Shown one piece after another: positions 33,742 through 45,054 of a DNA stretch of 64,000 bases. Positions within the stretch are counted from its first letter, which is position 1, and each line of letters starts with the position of its first letter. The stretch comes from Wyeomyia smithii (taxonomy: Eukaryota; Arthropoda; Insecta; Diptera; Culicidae): the NCBI RefSeq assembly GCF_029784165.1, contig NC_073696.1:237258892-237322891 (forward strand), in the 5' to 3' direction. A model generated the notes under the pieces. That model made no database searches, was not told where the DNA came from, and was given only the letters and a program-made list of their open reading frames with translations. The translations under genes were made by a program, and so were the position numbers.

Positions 33742-34949
33742 CAGAGACGTCTCGTCCATCTGTTCAAACTGTTCATAGGACAGGTAGACAATCTCAGACA
33801 AAAAGTTCACCATTTCACATTTTTGGAGTGGATGAAAAGTCATCGATAGTAATTTATTTGTAATTGTAATGTTATCCCGAACATGCTTATTCTGTTGTCA
33901 ACTGTGTTGTCAACAGTGTAATCTTATGCGCCGTGAAGAATGTAACCTGATGAGCTACACTTCAAACTACGCCATACACCTCACACGCAACGCAACCCAC
34001 ACTCAGTAATGACTACCGTTTGTTCAGGCCTTTCATTTGAACCGAGCGTCGTTCACACTTCTCTGCGACAGGGCAAACGCAGTCTGTTATATTCACCACT
34101 ACTAATGCAACGCCTTGCGTAAAAATGACATTTTTTGGTTCAAACTCATTGTTGAACGAAAAGCCGATAGCAACGAGAGAAGACATTCTTTCTACACCCT
34201 CTCTTCAGTGTCTTTTCACTTGTTTCGTTTTGCTTTTCTGTTTCTTCTCACGACACGACATCATTAAAATTTGAGAGAGTCCATGTGGCCGCGAGAGTAC
34301 GCAGATTCCAATTTTCAGAGCTTTCGTAGCAGATTCATTATTTTTCTGGATGTGGTGGTGTTCTTTGGTTTTCATTCAAGCCTTTTCATCCATTTTGTTC
34401 ATTCGAAAACTTGAACGTCGTATAGCCCGTATAGTACACATTTGTCTTTTTACGCGCTGCTCACTTTCTAGTTTAAAATTTTATCATCGTCTAAGGAAAC
34501 GATTTAGCATCGAACAAAAATTCAATAAATAAAGCTAGGTTCTTTACTCACGTGAAGAGTTTAAAGGCAAAAAGATAATAAACATAATTTCGACTTTCGT
34601 TAGAAAAAGCCTGCAAAAAGTTTATTCTGAAACGCTTTAGCTGGCAGAATGATCTGGCATTGCCTAACACAACGGCATCCGTTGAACGAACTTTATCAGT
34701 TCTGTAGGGCCAAAATCGGTCATAGTTATTGAGAATCATGATAATAGCTGAACAGATTTCCTCTATAAAATGAAGCAGATATCATTATTCTACGAAGAAA
34801 TTATCAAAAATTAGCGCTCATAATAGACAGTAGGACTCCTTTGCTATATAGGTAAATAAAACTGGTCAAATCTTTTTTCACAATACTATTGTTTCAATGT
34901 TGCGAAAATTGATTGAACAGGTAGCCCACTTGGCCACGCGTCGCCTCTG
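33742..34949 (-). mobile_element. hAT-superfamily DNA transposon, 1208 bp, inside L1-clade ORF1
   Basis: The left end CAGAGACGTCTCGTCC is similar in inverted form to the right end (CAGAGGCGACGCGTGG read inward), and both termini are CAGAG. Perfect 8-bp duplications, GTACCACG, lie at 33734-33741 and 34950-34957. An 8-bp TSD with CAGAG ends is diagnostic of hAT. The interior is AT-rich and has only a remnant of transposase, so this is a decayed or non-autonomous copy. It is younger than the L1-clade element. Confidence 0.85.
34548..34739 (-). pseudogene. Possible hAT dimerisation-domain remnant
   Basis: The minus-strand frame contains STDAVVLGNARSFCQLKRFR. Its A-R-S-F-x-x-L-K-R core resembles the A-E-R-S-F-S-x-L-K motif of the C-terminal dimerisation domain of hAT transposases. 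The position inside a hAT element supports this; the match is short and degenerate. Confidence 0.45.
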
Positions 34950-35339
34950 GTACCACGAACTTATAATCACTGTATTTGATCTCGTGTTTGCGATCATGTA
35001 GTTCAACCACCTCCAGGGCAAACTCTTCTGTATCCACCTCGACATACGTTATTCCACGTGATAAGTTCGCTTGTACGGATTTTAAACGTTCTGTTGGAAT
35101 TGAAAGCACTTTGAACATATAGTCCGTTATTGTTTCGATCCTTGGCTTTTTCAATGCTTCGGAGAAGTTTATAACAAATGTCTTTTCTCGTAGATTTCCT
35201 CGATTGGCAGCCATGTTGTCTCGTGTTCGTGTGATGTAACAATAGATTGTATTTGAAATTACTCTAGGTAAAAGCGAAGACTCTCCGAATTGAACAAACG
35301 TCCGAACTGATCGGGATATCGATCGCGACTGTTTGCAAT

Positions 35340-35413
35340 GTTTTCTGAGCTGAAATGCTTTGAATAAAACCTATGCCAAAATGTATACGCCCTTTTAGGA
35401 AAATAATCTTGAG
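35340..35413. repeat. Tandem repeat unit B, right end
   Basis: Continuation of the unit broken at 29808. It carries GAATAAAACCTATGCCAAAA and ACGCCCTTTTAGGAAAATAA, matching the end of unit A at 29097-29146. Confidence 0.62.
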
Positions 35414-38400
35414 CAGTGCTGATAAAAGTCATTTCCTACTCCGTCATACTCCGATGAAATATTTCGCGCGCATCGTACACGGTTACGCGATAAAATTTGA
35501 CGACAAATCCAACCAAATAATCTTCACTGTTCCTTCGTCAAAGCGAAAAAAAAAACAAACACCAAGCTTTATCGAGACGGAACGTCAAAATTGATCCAAG
35601 CAAGAGTAAATCCAGGAGAACAGTGGTCAAAATGTAACCCCGATTCGCTCTAAGTTTTTTGCTCCAAACGTGATTGGCTGAATTTGACAACATAAATGGA
35701 TGCAGCTTTTAACACAAACGTTCGTTTGCTGTGCTTTTGTTCTTTAGTGCCAGTTTGTTCTTGCTTAGCGTTAAGGAAAACTGTGTGATTGCAAGCCGAT
35801 AAGGGTTCTGGTTGCGACTGTGCCATTTTATTCCCCCTCATTTTCGAAAGTTGCAGATTGAGATTTCTCCAAAACCAGGAGAAGCGGTGGTTGTTTCTGG
35901 TAGCCGGTGGCACATATTTTTTAATATAGAACGCCAATTTCTTTTGGCGTAATATTTTTGTCCATTGTTGTTGTCGATCACTATTGCGTTCCACTCAGCC
36001 AAAATTAACCTCACCTAACTTTTTCACTGACACTGACCGATGACTTTTATTAACGAAAAACGAAAGACAAAGAAAGAAAGAGTATATGAACATTGCATGA
36101 AAGTGAAATATTTCACCGGTATAGTAAAAAGAAATAAACTGATTTTGCTGTTTTGTTTCCATCGCATGAAATATAACGGAGTGTCTTTACAGTTCACTTC
36201 CATGCAAAAAACGGGAAAGGAGAACTCTGAAAGGATTATGGAAAAATAACGTTTATGGTTGCTTTTTTTCACTTGCACTCAAGAGTGTTAACAAATAACA
36301 AACCTGATCTTGAGTCTCCAAAATTTCTCCATCTGTGAAAAATACTCAGTTTGCATAGCCAAACACGTGTGCAAAACTTCAATCGAATCAAAATTGGTCA
36401 TTGGTTATAGGTATGGAAATGGGGTGTTTTACTTCTATCATTAATGATATCGCTTACCGTGCAACGCACATGCAGTTCAAATAAACCGTTGCGTAATTCA
36501 ATCAATTCGAAAACAGTATTCTAATTGTTGTTTGTCGCATGGAATGAACAGTAGAGTGCCAATGGAAAGCTACTTTTGGAATTTCGTTGAGTGGCAGGTC
36601 AAAAAAATTTCGTCTTCTCGAAAAAAGTGCTCATGCAAAATTCCAGTTCAATCGTGCGGTAGCCTCTTTCCTAAAACCAGATATAATCATTGAATCGCAT
36701 TCCCACAGACAGATAGAGACATTCCCCGTTTCATAGTTTGAAATAGTATATTTTCCCGCTATTCCTTGGCCGATATGAAGTGCTGGTACTAAACACTTTT
36801 CCCCATGGGAGAAACAACGCAAACCGCATGGCAGCGAAATAAATAGGCAACAAAAAAGTAGTAATAAAGCTGTTCTTTCTTACTTTAGGGACAGAGACAA
36901 GAATTTGAAAATGGAAAAAAGTATAGTTTCTCACCGGGATTCCAGTATAACAGTGTTCTAAAGCAATTGGTTTTAGTAAGCAGTAAGCAGTAAGAAGTCA
37001 AGCAATAATGACAACTACTACCCAAAATTGTTATACTGTTTTTTCCTGGTTTAACACTAAGCAGTGAAAAATTTAGTCTTTATTCCACCAACCTAAAGCT
37101 TACTTGCATTTGATTTTGATTATTTTCTCTTCAAACAACCACACCAGAATGCGGCAACTGTGCGCTGTCCAGCGTGTGCACGTTTCCAAAGAAGCCGGAA
37201 CTGGCAATTAAATTGGGCATTCACCGCAAAATATAAGAACAACAGAATCAACTCAAAATCAGGCACTGAATCCCACCGCAGTGCAGTTATTATTGCTTTT
37301 TTTCCTGTGCAGCAGTGTACCGAATGTGCAACGTACCGTTCGCTATGACCGACCAGTCGGAGTGAAAGTTGGTTTTGTTCGATGCCTGTCTGACGCCTGT
37401 CTGCTACATCCAAATTTCAGACTCGCATGTACTGCAGTACCGGTCCAGGGGCTTCTCGGAAATTCGAACGCCCCATTTTCGTACTGGCTGGGATGAAGTC
37501 GGGCCACTAGCAGTTCTGCCAGAACAATAAAGTTTAATGCTCTATTCAAAACCCAAGTTTTTTTTTGTGTTCCAATGTCATTTTTGAACGGCTGCCAAAA
37601 CGGTAGTTAGCAGCGCTGCTCCGTTTAATGGTTCACCTTATGAGTAAAAGAAAATCATCTGAGCGTTGAAAAAAACGTCTTATTAAATAATGCAGACCTA
37701 GATCGGTAAAGACCCCGGCGGTGAAGAGTTTAGCGATTGAAGTTCGCACTGTAAACAACTGTACTTCCTCGCTCGCTCGTCGCACAGCGGCACGAGTCAC
37801 GGGATTACTCGGCGGAAGACGGTTGAACGATTCTTCACGCCGATTCATAAATTTCAATCAAATTGACCTATTTCGGTGGATGCCCTCGGCGTGAGTGAGA
37901 ATCCCATCCGCTGCTCGTCAGTTGGCCGCAGTGCATAAGAACGTGTATTCAAATGAAAGAAACCATCCGGGCAAAGTACATAATGATATCGCCCATCTGC
38001 AGTTGCTAAGATTTTCTTTCGTAACGTTGGCAGCAGGAGGGTTGGTTCTATTGTGGTCGAAGTGAAATGGAAAAGTGGATGTTGGAAACTGGTTAAGCCA
38101 GAATAGGTCAACAATTGGACCAGTTAACGTATCGTAACGTGTATGCCATCGGGGACTCCAACGCGCAACGTAGCTTGTCTTGGAATAGAAAGCATTAACG
38201 ACGCGGGATGCATCTCCACAGGGTTGTTCGCTCTCGCCTACCCGTATAAAACATTCGTAACCATATTTGCCTTCAGTGATCTACGGGACCTGGTAGTAAA
38301 AAGCTACTAACCTGATGAAGTCGATTTTATTTGAATTTGTTGCCCTTCCTGCGAGTGCTTTCGGGGAAAATTACCATCGTTTGTTGCTTAAACTTTGCAA

Positions 38401-39142
38401 TTGAATCTACGGCTTGGACTCAACAAACTTGCATCTGCTTTCTACGCCCAGCAGACTCGCGGCCCACTAGGCCACAACTAATCCAACCAGTTTGACCACC
38501 GAACCATTATAATTACTCTGATATACGGCTTTCCCCTCGACAAAGTGTATGGAACAGCTTTAATCTCTATTTTCTCATTGCGAAAAACCACGCACCTCAC
38601 CACGACACCCGTCCGGCGCTGCTGTCGTCCGGCTAGCTTCATGCAGTCGTCGCGACCACCTTTTTAACGGTATAGTTTCTCTCCTGACCTTACCGAGTCG
38701 TTTTTCTTCGAAACCGATACCGCGTGATTGGCCTAGTGCTCCAGTGTGCTGCATGTGTCTTTCGCCAAAAGTGACAGCTACGGGCCAGGATATGTTTGCG
38801 AAACCGGAATCTCGCATGCTATATGGTTATTTATGCAAAGCATTAATCGTGTGCACATATGTTCAGTTATAATCGATCGATTATCATTTCATGATACATG
38901 ATTAGTAGAGACAGTGGTAATTCGCGGCAAAACAGTTGAAAATTCGCGGGTGACAAAATAAAAAATATTCGAATTTGGCGGTAGTTTCGCGGCACCCTTT
39001 TTCTTCGGAAAATACTGAATAAAGTGATTTTTTCTCTGGTAAAAACAAGAAACAACTGTTTTAATTTAATGTACGATAATTTAACCGCACAATCCATAAT
39101 TTATTTGCATTACTAACTAAGAGCACGTGATGTGTCAAATAC
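35414..39142. other. Unassigned non-coding tract
   Basis: About 3.7 kb with no recognised gene or element. The 37.1-38.8 kb part is somewhat richer in GC and has several overlapping short frames on both strands, none with family motifs or good splice signals. It could include regulatory sequence. Confidence 0.35.
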
Positions 39143-39391
39143 GGGGGGGGGGGGGGGGGGGGGCTAGTGCGGTCTCGATCTACTATATTAGTTGAGAGAA
39201 TTCGTTATCGATATTGTTTTCGGTACATTTTGTATGTTGTAGGATAAGTACAACGATACACCGTACCTTAGTGATGAGTCGAGAAAATTTCCAGCTCGAA
39301 AAGATCCTCGACCTGATCGGGAATCGAACCCGATATCACAACCGTGTGGAAGAGCTAGCCGATCGACATCGCTAACCACAGAACCAAGAGA
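39143..39391 (-). mobile_element. tRNA-derived SINE with expanded C tail
   Basis: Read on the minus strand it begins GGTTCTGTGGTTAGCGATGT (A-box region) and has a GGGTTCGATTCCCGATC B box, followed by a body with TCGAGGATCTTTTCGAGCTG and TACAACATACAAAATGTACC. It then ends C-G-C-A-C-T-A-G-C and a run of 21 C. The same family is present at 41967-42232 on the other strand, where the tail is only six C. I saw no convincing TSD. Confidence 0.82.
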
Positions 39392-41533
39392 ATGGTGTCG
39401 TTAGGCACATAATATTCATGTTATACTGGCTCACGCTGGGATCCGTATCTACCGAGTTTCGGAAATCGATAAATATTCAATTGCCAACCGGGAAAATTCA
39501 GGAAAACGTCCGCGATTCGAATACCTGCCAAAATTTGAATACCAATCTCACTGTCGATTATTTTAAAAAAGATGCTTACTTGTAGGCCTCCCTCATTCAT
39601 CTTGCAACTTGGATTTTATGGCTGCACTCTCAGGAATTCTATCATGCACGTCACCAATCGCAAAATTCAATTAGGACTGACAAAATCGCGTTGTAAGAGA
39701 GCGGTTGTAGTACTGTTTCATGTTATTGGTTGCGTAGAAAACGACCTTCCATTACCATCTAGGTGCCCATTAATCTTTAGCTTCGTCCTTGTTGCTGGTT
39801 TTCATGAATTTCGTAGGTTGCAAATCGAAATGTTTCATGATTGTCATAGAATATTGCTGTTTTTTTATTATTTTCGCGGCATTTCGCGGGTTTTTGTGAA
39901 TTTCGCGGAATTCGCGGCTCTCCCTAATGATTAGTTAGAGCAACGACTTCTCTTGGCTTCTCTTAGCTCTAGATGTGACGCATCGCGTATCGTAATCAAT
40001 TAATTAACCGGTAACTCGGTTAATTAACCTAAAAATAAACGATTTCAAGACCTAATTGGTCCGTTTATCGTGTTGGCTATTATTGAGAGTGTGACTAGGT
40101 TAATCTTCTTCATAAATGTATTTTTTTTTGTTAATATTGTGTGGGTTAAAATCTAATTATATAAATAATGACAAATTATTGCCGCTATTTTACAGCTACT
40201 GTTTTCAAAAACAGCCTAAAATGATAAACTAAAAATGTTAGACAAATTAGGGGTCTTTTTTTTATCAATACATGCCTTATCTACCCGTACAGATGAATTT
40301 TTTTGAATAACATTTGTTTTTATCACACAAGTCTTACATGTTGTCACCAATGTACCCAAAAAATATGGAATCTTGGTTTTTTACATATGCCACATGGATC
40401 ATTGTCACATTTAGCGAGATATCGAACATTCTTCAAACACGCTTTACTTTCAGGACATCAATTTTGTGTAAGTTCGAAGGACTCTCTGGACGAACACTCA
40501 AGTTGGAGATCAATGTTAAGGTTGCCATTTGCGAGCCGCAAAGATTCTCTCTGTATCGCGGAGACGATTCTTCTCACGATTCCGTCAGCGAGTTATAGGT
40601 ATTGTGAGAATTCTCACTAAAGATTCTCTGGAATGTCAGTTAGGGTTTTTACAATTAGTTTTGCACCGTTCAGTATGAAGGACCAATTATTTGTCATGAG
40701 TGGAACGATTTAAATTTTCAATAGAAATATCCGACAAAAATGTGTTCCAAGAAACTTTGCAATTGTTTTAAATTATTGAAGTCCGACAAAACCTGATCTA
40801 TTATATCTCGAAAGCGGATACTACTTAGATGATTATCACTACATGTAAGCTTTTTGATTTGGAACAATTGTTGAAATCGTATAGGAGCAAAATCGCGCCA
40901 AATGATGACCATTATTGATTTGAATGAAACTTTTCACACGTATTTGGTTCAGCAAACCCGTTTGGGCAACCTGAAATCAATTTTTTAGCAAGTCGAAACA
41001 TTCTACGAAAATGCTATAAATCACATTATTTTTCAATTTAGGGCTGAGCACCTTGACTTTTTCAACATCGATTTTTTTTTTGGACAGCCTAGTTTAGACA
41101 TGGGCTTTCATGTTGAAGCATTCAAAGCATTATAGCTCAGAAACCATTGGTAGTACAAGAAAACTGCCTGAGAATGAATTGTAGGGAATTCGCGACTACA
41201 AAGGTGCTCTGATATTTGTTTAGTTTTTGTATGAAAAGAAAAGGAAAGAAATATTTTTTGCTTTTTTCATCACACACATTTTGACAATTGCATATAAGAG
41301 CTCGCCTAGGTGCGAACAGCTTTTAAAATCTCTTTCAACTTCGTAGTCGCAAATTACTAATGCTAAAAAATATACAATGTAAAAAACTTATTTTTGACTA
41401 GAAGAAATTGAAAATTAACATAAATTGTAATATAAAGAGTTGAGTTTTCCTCGCATTTTTGATGTAGAGCTAGGTGTAAAATGAAAACCTAAAAATGGAA
41501 AAAGGGAAATATGAGACCAATTTCAAATGCTAA
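39392..41533. other. AT-rich tract with dispersed repeat fragments
   Basis: No gene was recognised. At about 41095-41210 a block (CATTCAAAGCATTATAGCTC, then GAATTGTAGGGAATTCG) is an inverted relative of the ends of the 28-29 kb repeat units. At about 40895-40950 the phrase ATTATTGATTTGAATGAAAC is shared with about 44967 and 55150. Other frames here lack motifs. Confidence 0.4.
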
Positions 41534-41638
41534 TAAAGGGTGATTTTTTAAGAATTTGGTTCCTCTTAAAATAAAACGCATAAAAATTACAAAACTGTAT
41601 GAAATCTTTATTTGAGCCGATAAATTGGTTTATGCCAT

Positions 41639-42632
41639 TTACTTTTTAAAGATAGTTTCATTCAAATGTTGGCCACGGCTACGTTTTAAATGGTCCATAC
41701 GAAAAGTCCAATTTTGGGTCACTTTTTCGAGCATTTCGGCTGGTATCTCGCGAATAACGCGTGCAATGTTGTCTTCCAAGACTGGAATTGTTGTTGGCTT
41801 ATCCGCATATACGAGAGATTTAACGTAGCCCCACAAAAAATAATCTAGCGGTGTTAAATACCATGATCTAGGCGGCCAATTCACCGGTCCATTTCGTGAG
41901 ATGAATTGCTCACCGAACTCATTCCGCAATATGTCCATTGATTCGCGCGATGTGTGGCACGTTGCTAGTGGTCCCCGTGGTTCTGTGGTTAGCGATGTCG
42001 GTCGGCCAGCTCTCCCACACGGTTGTGATATCGGGTTCGATTCCTGATCAGGTCGAGGATCTTTTCGAGCTGGAAATTTTCTCGACTAGCACTGGGGTAC
42101 GGTGTATCGTTGTACTTATCCTACAACATGCAAAATGTGCCGAAAACAATATCGATAACGAATTCTCTCAACTAATCTTAGTTGATCGAGACCGCATTAG
42201 CCCCCCAGGCTAGCGTGCGATATTGTTGTTGTTGTGGCACGTTGCTCCGTCTTGCTGAAAACACATGTCAACAAGACCCAGCTCTCCCATTTCCGGCAAA
42301 AAAAATCAGAAATCATCGCGCGATAGCGAGCGTCATTGACCGTAACGTTGCAATTTTGATCATCTTTGAAGAAGTACGGACCAATGATGCCTCCAGCGTG
42401 TAAACCGCACCAAACCGTGCATTTTTCTGGGTGCATTGGCGATTCTTGTATTGCTTCTGGTTGCACTTCGATCCAAATGCGGCAATTCTGCTTATTAACA
42501 TACTCATTTAACCAAAAATGAGCTTCGTCACTGAACACAATTTTTCGGTAAAAAAGTGGATTTTCGGCAAGTTGTTCTAAGGCCCAAAAATTCGATTATT
42601 TGTAAGCGTTGTTCAGGCGTAAGTCTGTTCAT
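41639..42632 (-). pseudogene. Tc1/mariner-type transposase, deleted and interrupted
   Basis: The start MNRLTPEQRLQIIEF at 42632 jumps almost at once to an A-L-E-Q-L-A-E-N-P-L-F-Y-R-K segment. The DNA-binding domains are therefore deleted. The catalytic part follows: VFSDEAHFWLNEY (first Asp, 42540), a frameshift, then the Q-Q-D-G-A-T second Asp at about 42250, split just after by a SINE. The last part, 41966-41639, reads SMDILRNEFGEQFISRNGPV and SWYLTPLDYFLWGYVKSL (third Asp), ending in F-K-K. It is dead, but the catalytic triad is still readable. Confidence 0.83.
41967..42232 (+). mobile_element. tRNA-derived SINE inside the transposase
   Basis: The perfect 14-bp TSD TGTGGCACGTTGCT occurs at 41953-41966 and 42233-42246. 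The body carries TGGTTCTGTGGTTAGCGATG (A box), GGGTTCGATTCCTGATCAGG (B box) and TACAACATGCAAAATGTGCC. It ends ...GACCGCATTAGCCCCCC plus a short extra segment with GTT repeats. It is the same family as 39143-39391. Confidence 0.88.
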
Positions 42633-42749
42633 GGTGAAATGGCAAACAAAACTGAGTACATTAGACTTTGACAGCTGTCAGAATTCCCGCGTGAACTGTC
42701 AAATCTGAATACACGAAAAACCAAATAGCAAAAAAATCACCCTTTAGTA

Positions 42750-43960
42750 CGGCTAGTTTTCAATGGATTTCCTCCGTTTTTTGAAGTAATCGATTGGAAA
42801 ATAATCTATGCATCTGTTGAAACTTACATTCCGACTCCTGATTGGTCGCTTAATACTTGCTTTCCCTAGCACGGTCGACAGAATTATATTTCAATCAAAC
42901 CATCAAATTTTCAATGAGAACAGCTTTCCGAAGTGTTATCAGAAAAGTGCCCTTTTTCCAGTGATGGAACAGTGATGCCACATATGCAGATTTATCTGTA
43001 TTTATACAGATTATTTACGTATTTTTCACACAGATATCTGCATACACAGATTACAGATTTTTTGAAAACTATACAGATTTAAAGAGATTTTTTGGTTTCC
43101 ACAAGGTTGCCTATCAAACTTCTTGATATTGTTGCAAAACAATAATGAGCATAAATGCCGTTTCCGTGAAACATTAATTTGTATTGTGCCGTGTCAAATA
43201 AATGTTGTGTGAACAAAAAAAACATAAATGCTGTTCAGCCTTTTGGAGATTTATTATAAATGACTCACCGGAATTATGTTAAACAAGCTATTTCGCGTTT
43301 TTTTTTTTTCAATAAGGATATGTTCAGTACATATGCAGATTTTTATACAGATATTTTGAAATCTTACCAAGATGGCAAGATTTCCTGATCCTCAAAATGC
43401 AGATGAAAATGTGGCATCACTGCTTTGGAGGACAAATTAAATACTTTTGATTGAAGAGTTTATAGTTTCTAATTATTTCGTTACACTTCATTCAAAATAT
43501 TGGAACGCTTTCACGAAAGCGGTTGTAAATTCGACTTCATCTTCATGTCTCAGCACGAACTGAATTTTTATTTCTTTCAGCAATGTGCAACACCACCCAA
43601 CAGCAGCGTAATAAAATGTTACGTAACTAATTGCGATACCTTTTGTTATCTGTTTCCATACGACACTAAAACGCATCATTAGGCCTTCAAAATTGTAATT
43701 ATGCAAACTGTACTATTGAAAGTGGTCGAATCCTAGTTGAAACTCAGTGATTACTTTCCCTACCACGGTCGACAGAAATGTATACCTAGTTAACCGGGAA
43801 TGCACTATTTGGGCTTTTTAAGAAACTGCTTCTTCTCAAATCAATCATTACACTAGTGGATAGCTACTAGGACGGTCCTAATTAACGGGCATCAGTAGCG
43901 ACAGCGGCAGCAAGTACCAACAGTAGTAGTGGTAGAAGCGTTAGCAGTAGAGCAGTGGAG
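42750..43960 (+). repeat. Dispersed promoter-like repeat, copy 2 (interrupted)
   Basis: The 42765-42815 part (TTTTCAATGGATTTCCTCCG, GATTGGAAAATAATCTATGC) matches 6527-6590. The 43700-43960 part (TGTACTATTGAAAGTGGTCG, CTAGTTGAAAC, TCATTACACTAGTGGATAG, GACGGTCCTAATTAA and a CAG-rich leader) matches 6625-6760. The TATA box of copy 1 is altered here (GGGCTTTTTAAG). A phrase TTTCCCTA-CACGGTCGACAGAA occurs twice (about 42865 and 43755), so the copy has internal duplication. A hAT MITE lies in the middle. Confidence 0.5.
42970..43422. mobile_element. hAT-type MITE, 453 bp
   Basis: The terminal inverted repeat CAGTGATGCCACA is perfect over 13 bp at both ends. CAGTGATGCCA is a common hAT terminus. 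The interior is rich in CAGATT/ATACAGATTT phrases and has no transposase. The adjacent 8-mers (TGATGGAA and CTTTGGAG) match only partly, so the TSD has decayed or the insertion was modified. Confidence 0.78.
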
Positions 43961-45050
43961 AAATGAAACACAGATTTTATATAAGAGATTGAGTTTTATT
44001 AGAGAAAATTGAATTCAACGTTTTTCAAGATATTTTTTATGCATTCCAATAATTACAAATCGAAAAGTGATAATAATAATTATTTTCGTAAATGCATCCG
44101 TTTTCAAGTTATTTTGAATTTATGGTGAGAAAATTGGAACAAACACTAAATTATACACAAAAAATTAAAATATCTAAACTTGACAATATTCCAAAGCTAT
44201 TGATAGAAACTGCTGGATGGAGAAGGTTGATATACATTTTTAATCAAAAGTTAATATTTTTTTTTATTTACAACATCAAATTCCAATGGCGCAGTGCAAT
44301 TTTAATAGTAATTTCGTATCATAAAGCTCTTGGCCACGAACATTCTATGTGCATTTGTTTTTGAGATATTTCAGTATTTCATAATGTTTGGATAATTTCA
44401 ATTATCAAAAAATGTTTTTTGTGAGTTATTAATAGTTGTTCAGTGACAACCACAAATTTATTGAAATATACGATTGATAATTCAGATGTTATGGTTATGT
44501 TCACATTCACGGAGATTCATCAAATCTCTTTGAAGTAAAACGTCCAGGAAAAAAAGTAACATTAAGTCGTTTAACGTTTTGTGCTAATTTTCGCTTCCGT
44601 AATACTTTTGAGTGTATATGTGTTATATGTAGAAGTCGTAATATGTTAATAGCGCAAAGGTTATACTTTCAGTTTATTCTGGATGCAATTAATCTAAAAA
44701 TGATTGATTTTTGTAATGTTTGAAAAATTTGTGAGAAAATTACAGATTTTCTTGAAACCCAGCAGATTGCAAACAACACCAGGTTGGCGAAAAAGTTTTC
44801 AAAATTATTTTCTCTAATACTCCCTGTCATACTCTAGAAATAAAATTTATTTTCCCTGATATTTTTTAAACCTGTTTGTTTTATTTTCCTCTGAGCAAAA
44901 TTGCCCCAAATGCGGGGGGCAATTCCCCCCCCCCCCCCTTGGGAATACGCAAAAATTTAATCGACTATTGTTGATTTGAATGAAAATTTGCACACGTGTT
45001 TTGCTTTGCAAACTGAGCATTTTTCACAGATAGAGATAATTTTTAGACCC
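43961..45050. other. AT-rich tract with hAT-like end and small palindrome
   Basis: No gene was recognised. At about 44783 ACCAGGTTGGCGAAAAAGTT, with CCCTGATATTTTT further on, is shared with 56826 and looks like one end of a hAT family. AATTGCCCC and GGGGCAATT form a 9-bp perfect stem at about 44899-44923, followed by C14. Confidence 0.4.
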
Positions 45051-45054
45051 ATGT

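Larger units (their letters stand above)
33093..35214 (-). pseudogene. L1-clade ORF1 (RNA-binding protein) split by a hAT insertion
   Basis: The N-terminal part (35214-34950) begins MAANRGNLREKTFVINFSEA. The C-terminal part (33733-33093) begins V-P-L-Y-M-E-D-G, carries an RRM-like segment (TKIRVHDLPPQMDN), and then a gag-type knuckle CRHCCKPVHIGLSC (C-X2-C-X4-H-X4-C). It ends in a basic, Ser-rich tail. Removing the hAT element and one 8-bp TSD copy joins the parts in frame as exactly 302 codons including the stop, with no other lesion. The apparent start M-S-T-C-P of the lower frame and the end ...F-N-Q-F-S-Q-H of the upper frame are encoded by the hAT ends, not by ORF1. ORF1 would package the element RNA. 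Confidence 0.85.
29809..35339 (-). mobile_element. Near-complete L1-clade non-LTR retrotransposon
   Basis: A minus-strand element with a 5' leader, ORF1 (35214-33093, interrupted by a hAT transposon), a 32-bp gap, ORF2 (33060-29883) and a short 3' UTR. It ends in poly(A), seen as T19 at 29809-29827. The 5' end is placed near 35339 because repeat unit B resumes just after it. Excluding the hAT insert the element is about 4.3 kb. I did not find a convincing TSD. ORF1 has an RNA-recognition-like fold plus one CCHC knuckle, and ORF2 has APE endonuclease, RT and a Cys-rich tail, as in the L1 group. Confidence 0.85.
41536..42744 (-). mobile_element. Tc1/mariner-type DNA transposon with internal deletion
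   Basis: The ends AAGGGTGATTTTTTA... and ...AAAAAAATCACCCTT are inverted repeats flanked by TA (41534-41535 and 42745-42746), the standard target duplication of this superfamily. The transposase lies on the minus strand. A SINE interrupts it. Without the SINE the element is under 1 kb, shorter than full Tc1/mariner elements, in line with the deletion seen in the coding region. Confidence 0.85.

Noticed and set aside
41967..42232. A functional tRNA gene, based on A- and B-box-like sequences
   Set aside because: No complete cloverleaf, a long unrelated body follows, and a 14-bp TSD shows it is a SINE; the same applies at 39143-39391 and 21101-21322.
44925..44938. C14 and other long G/C runs as G-quadruplex regulatory sites
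   Set aside because: They are isolated homopolymers in AT-rich repeats, prone to slippage, with no nearby gene to regulate.
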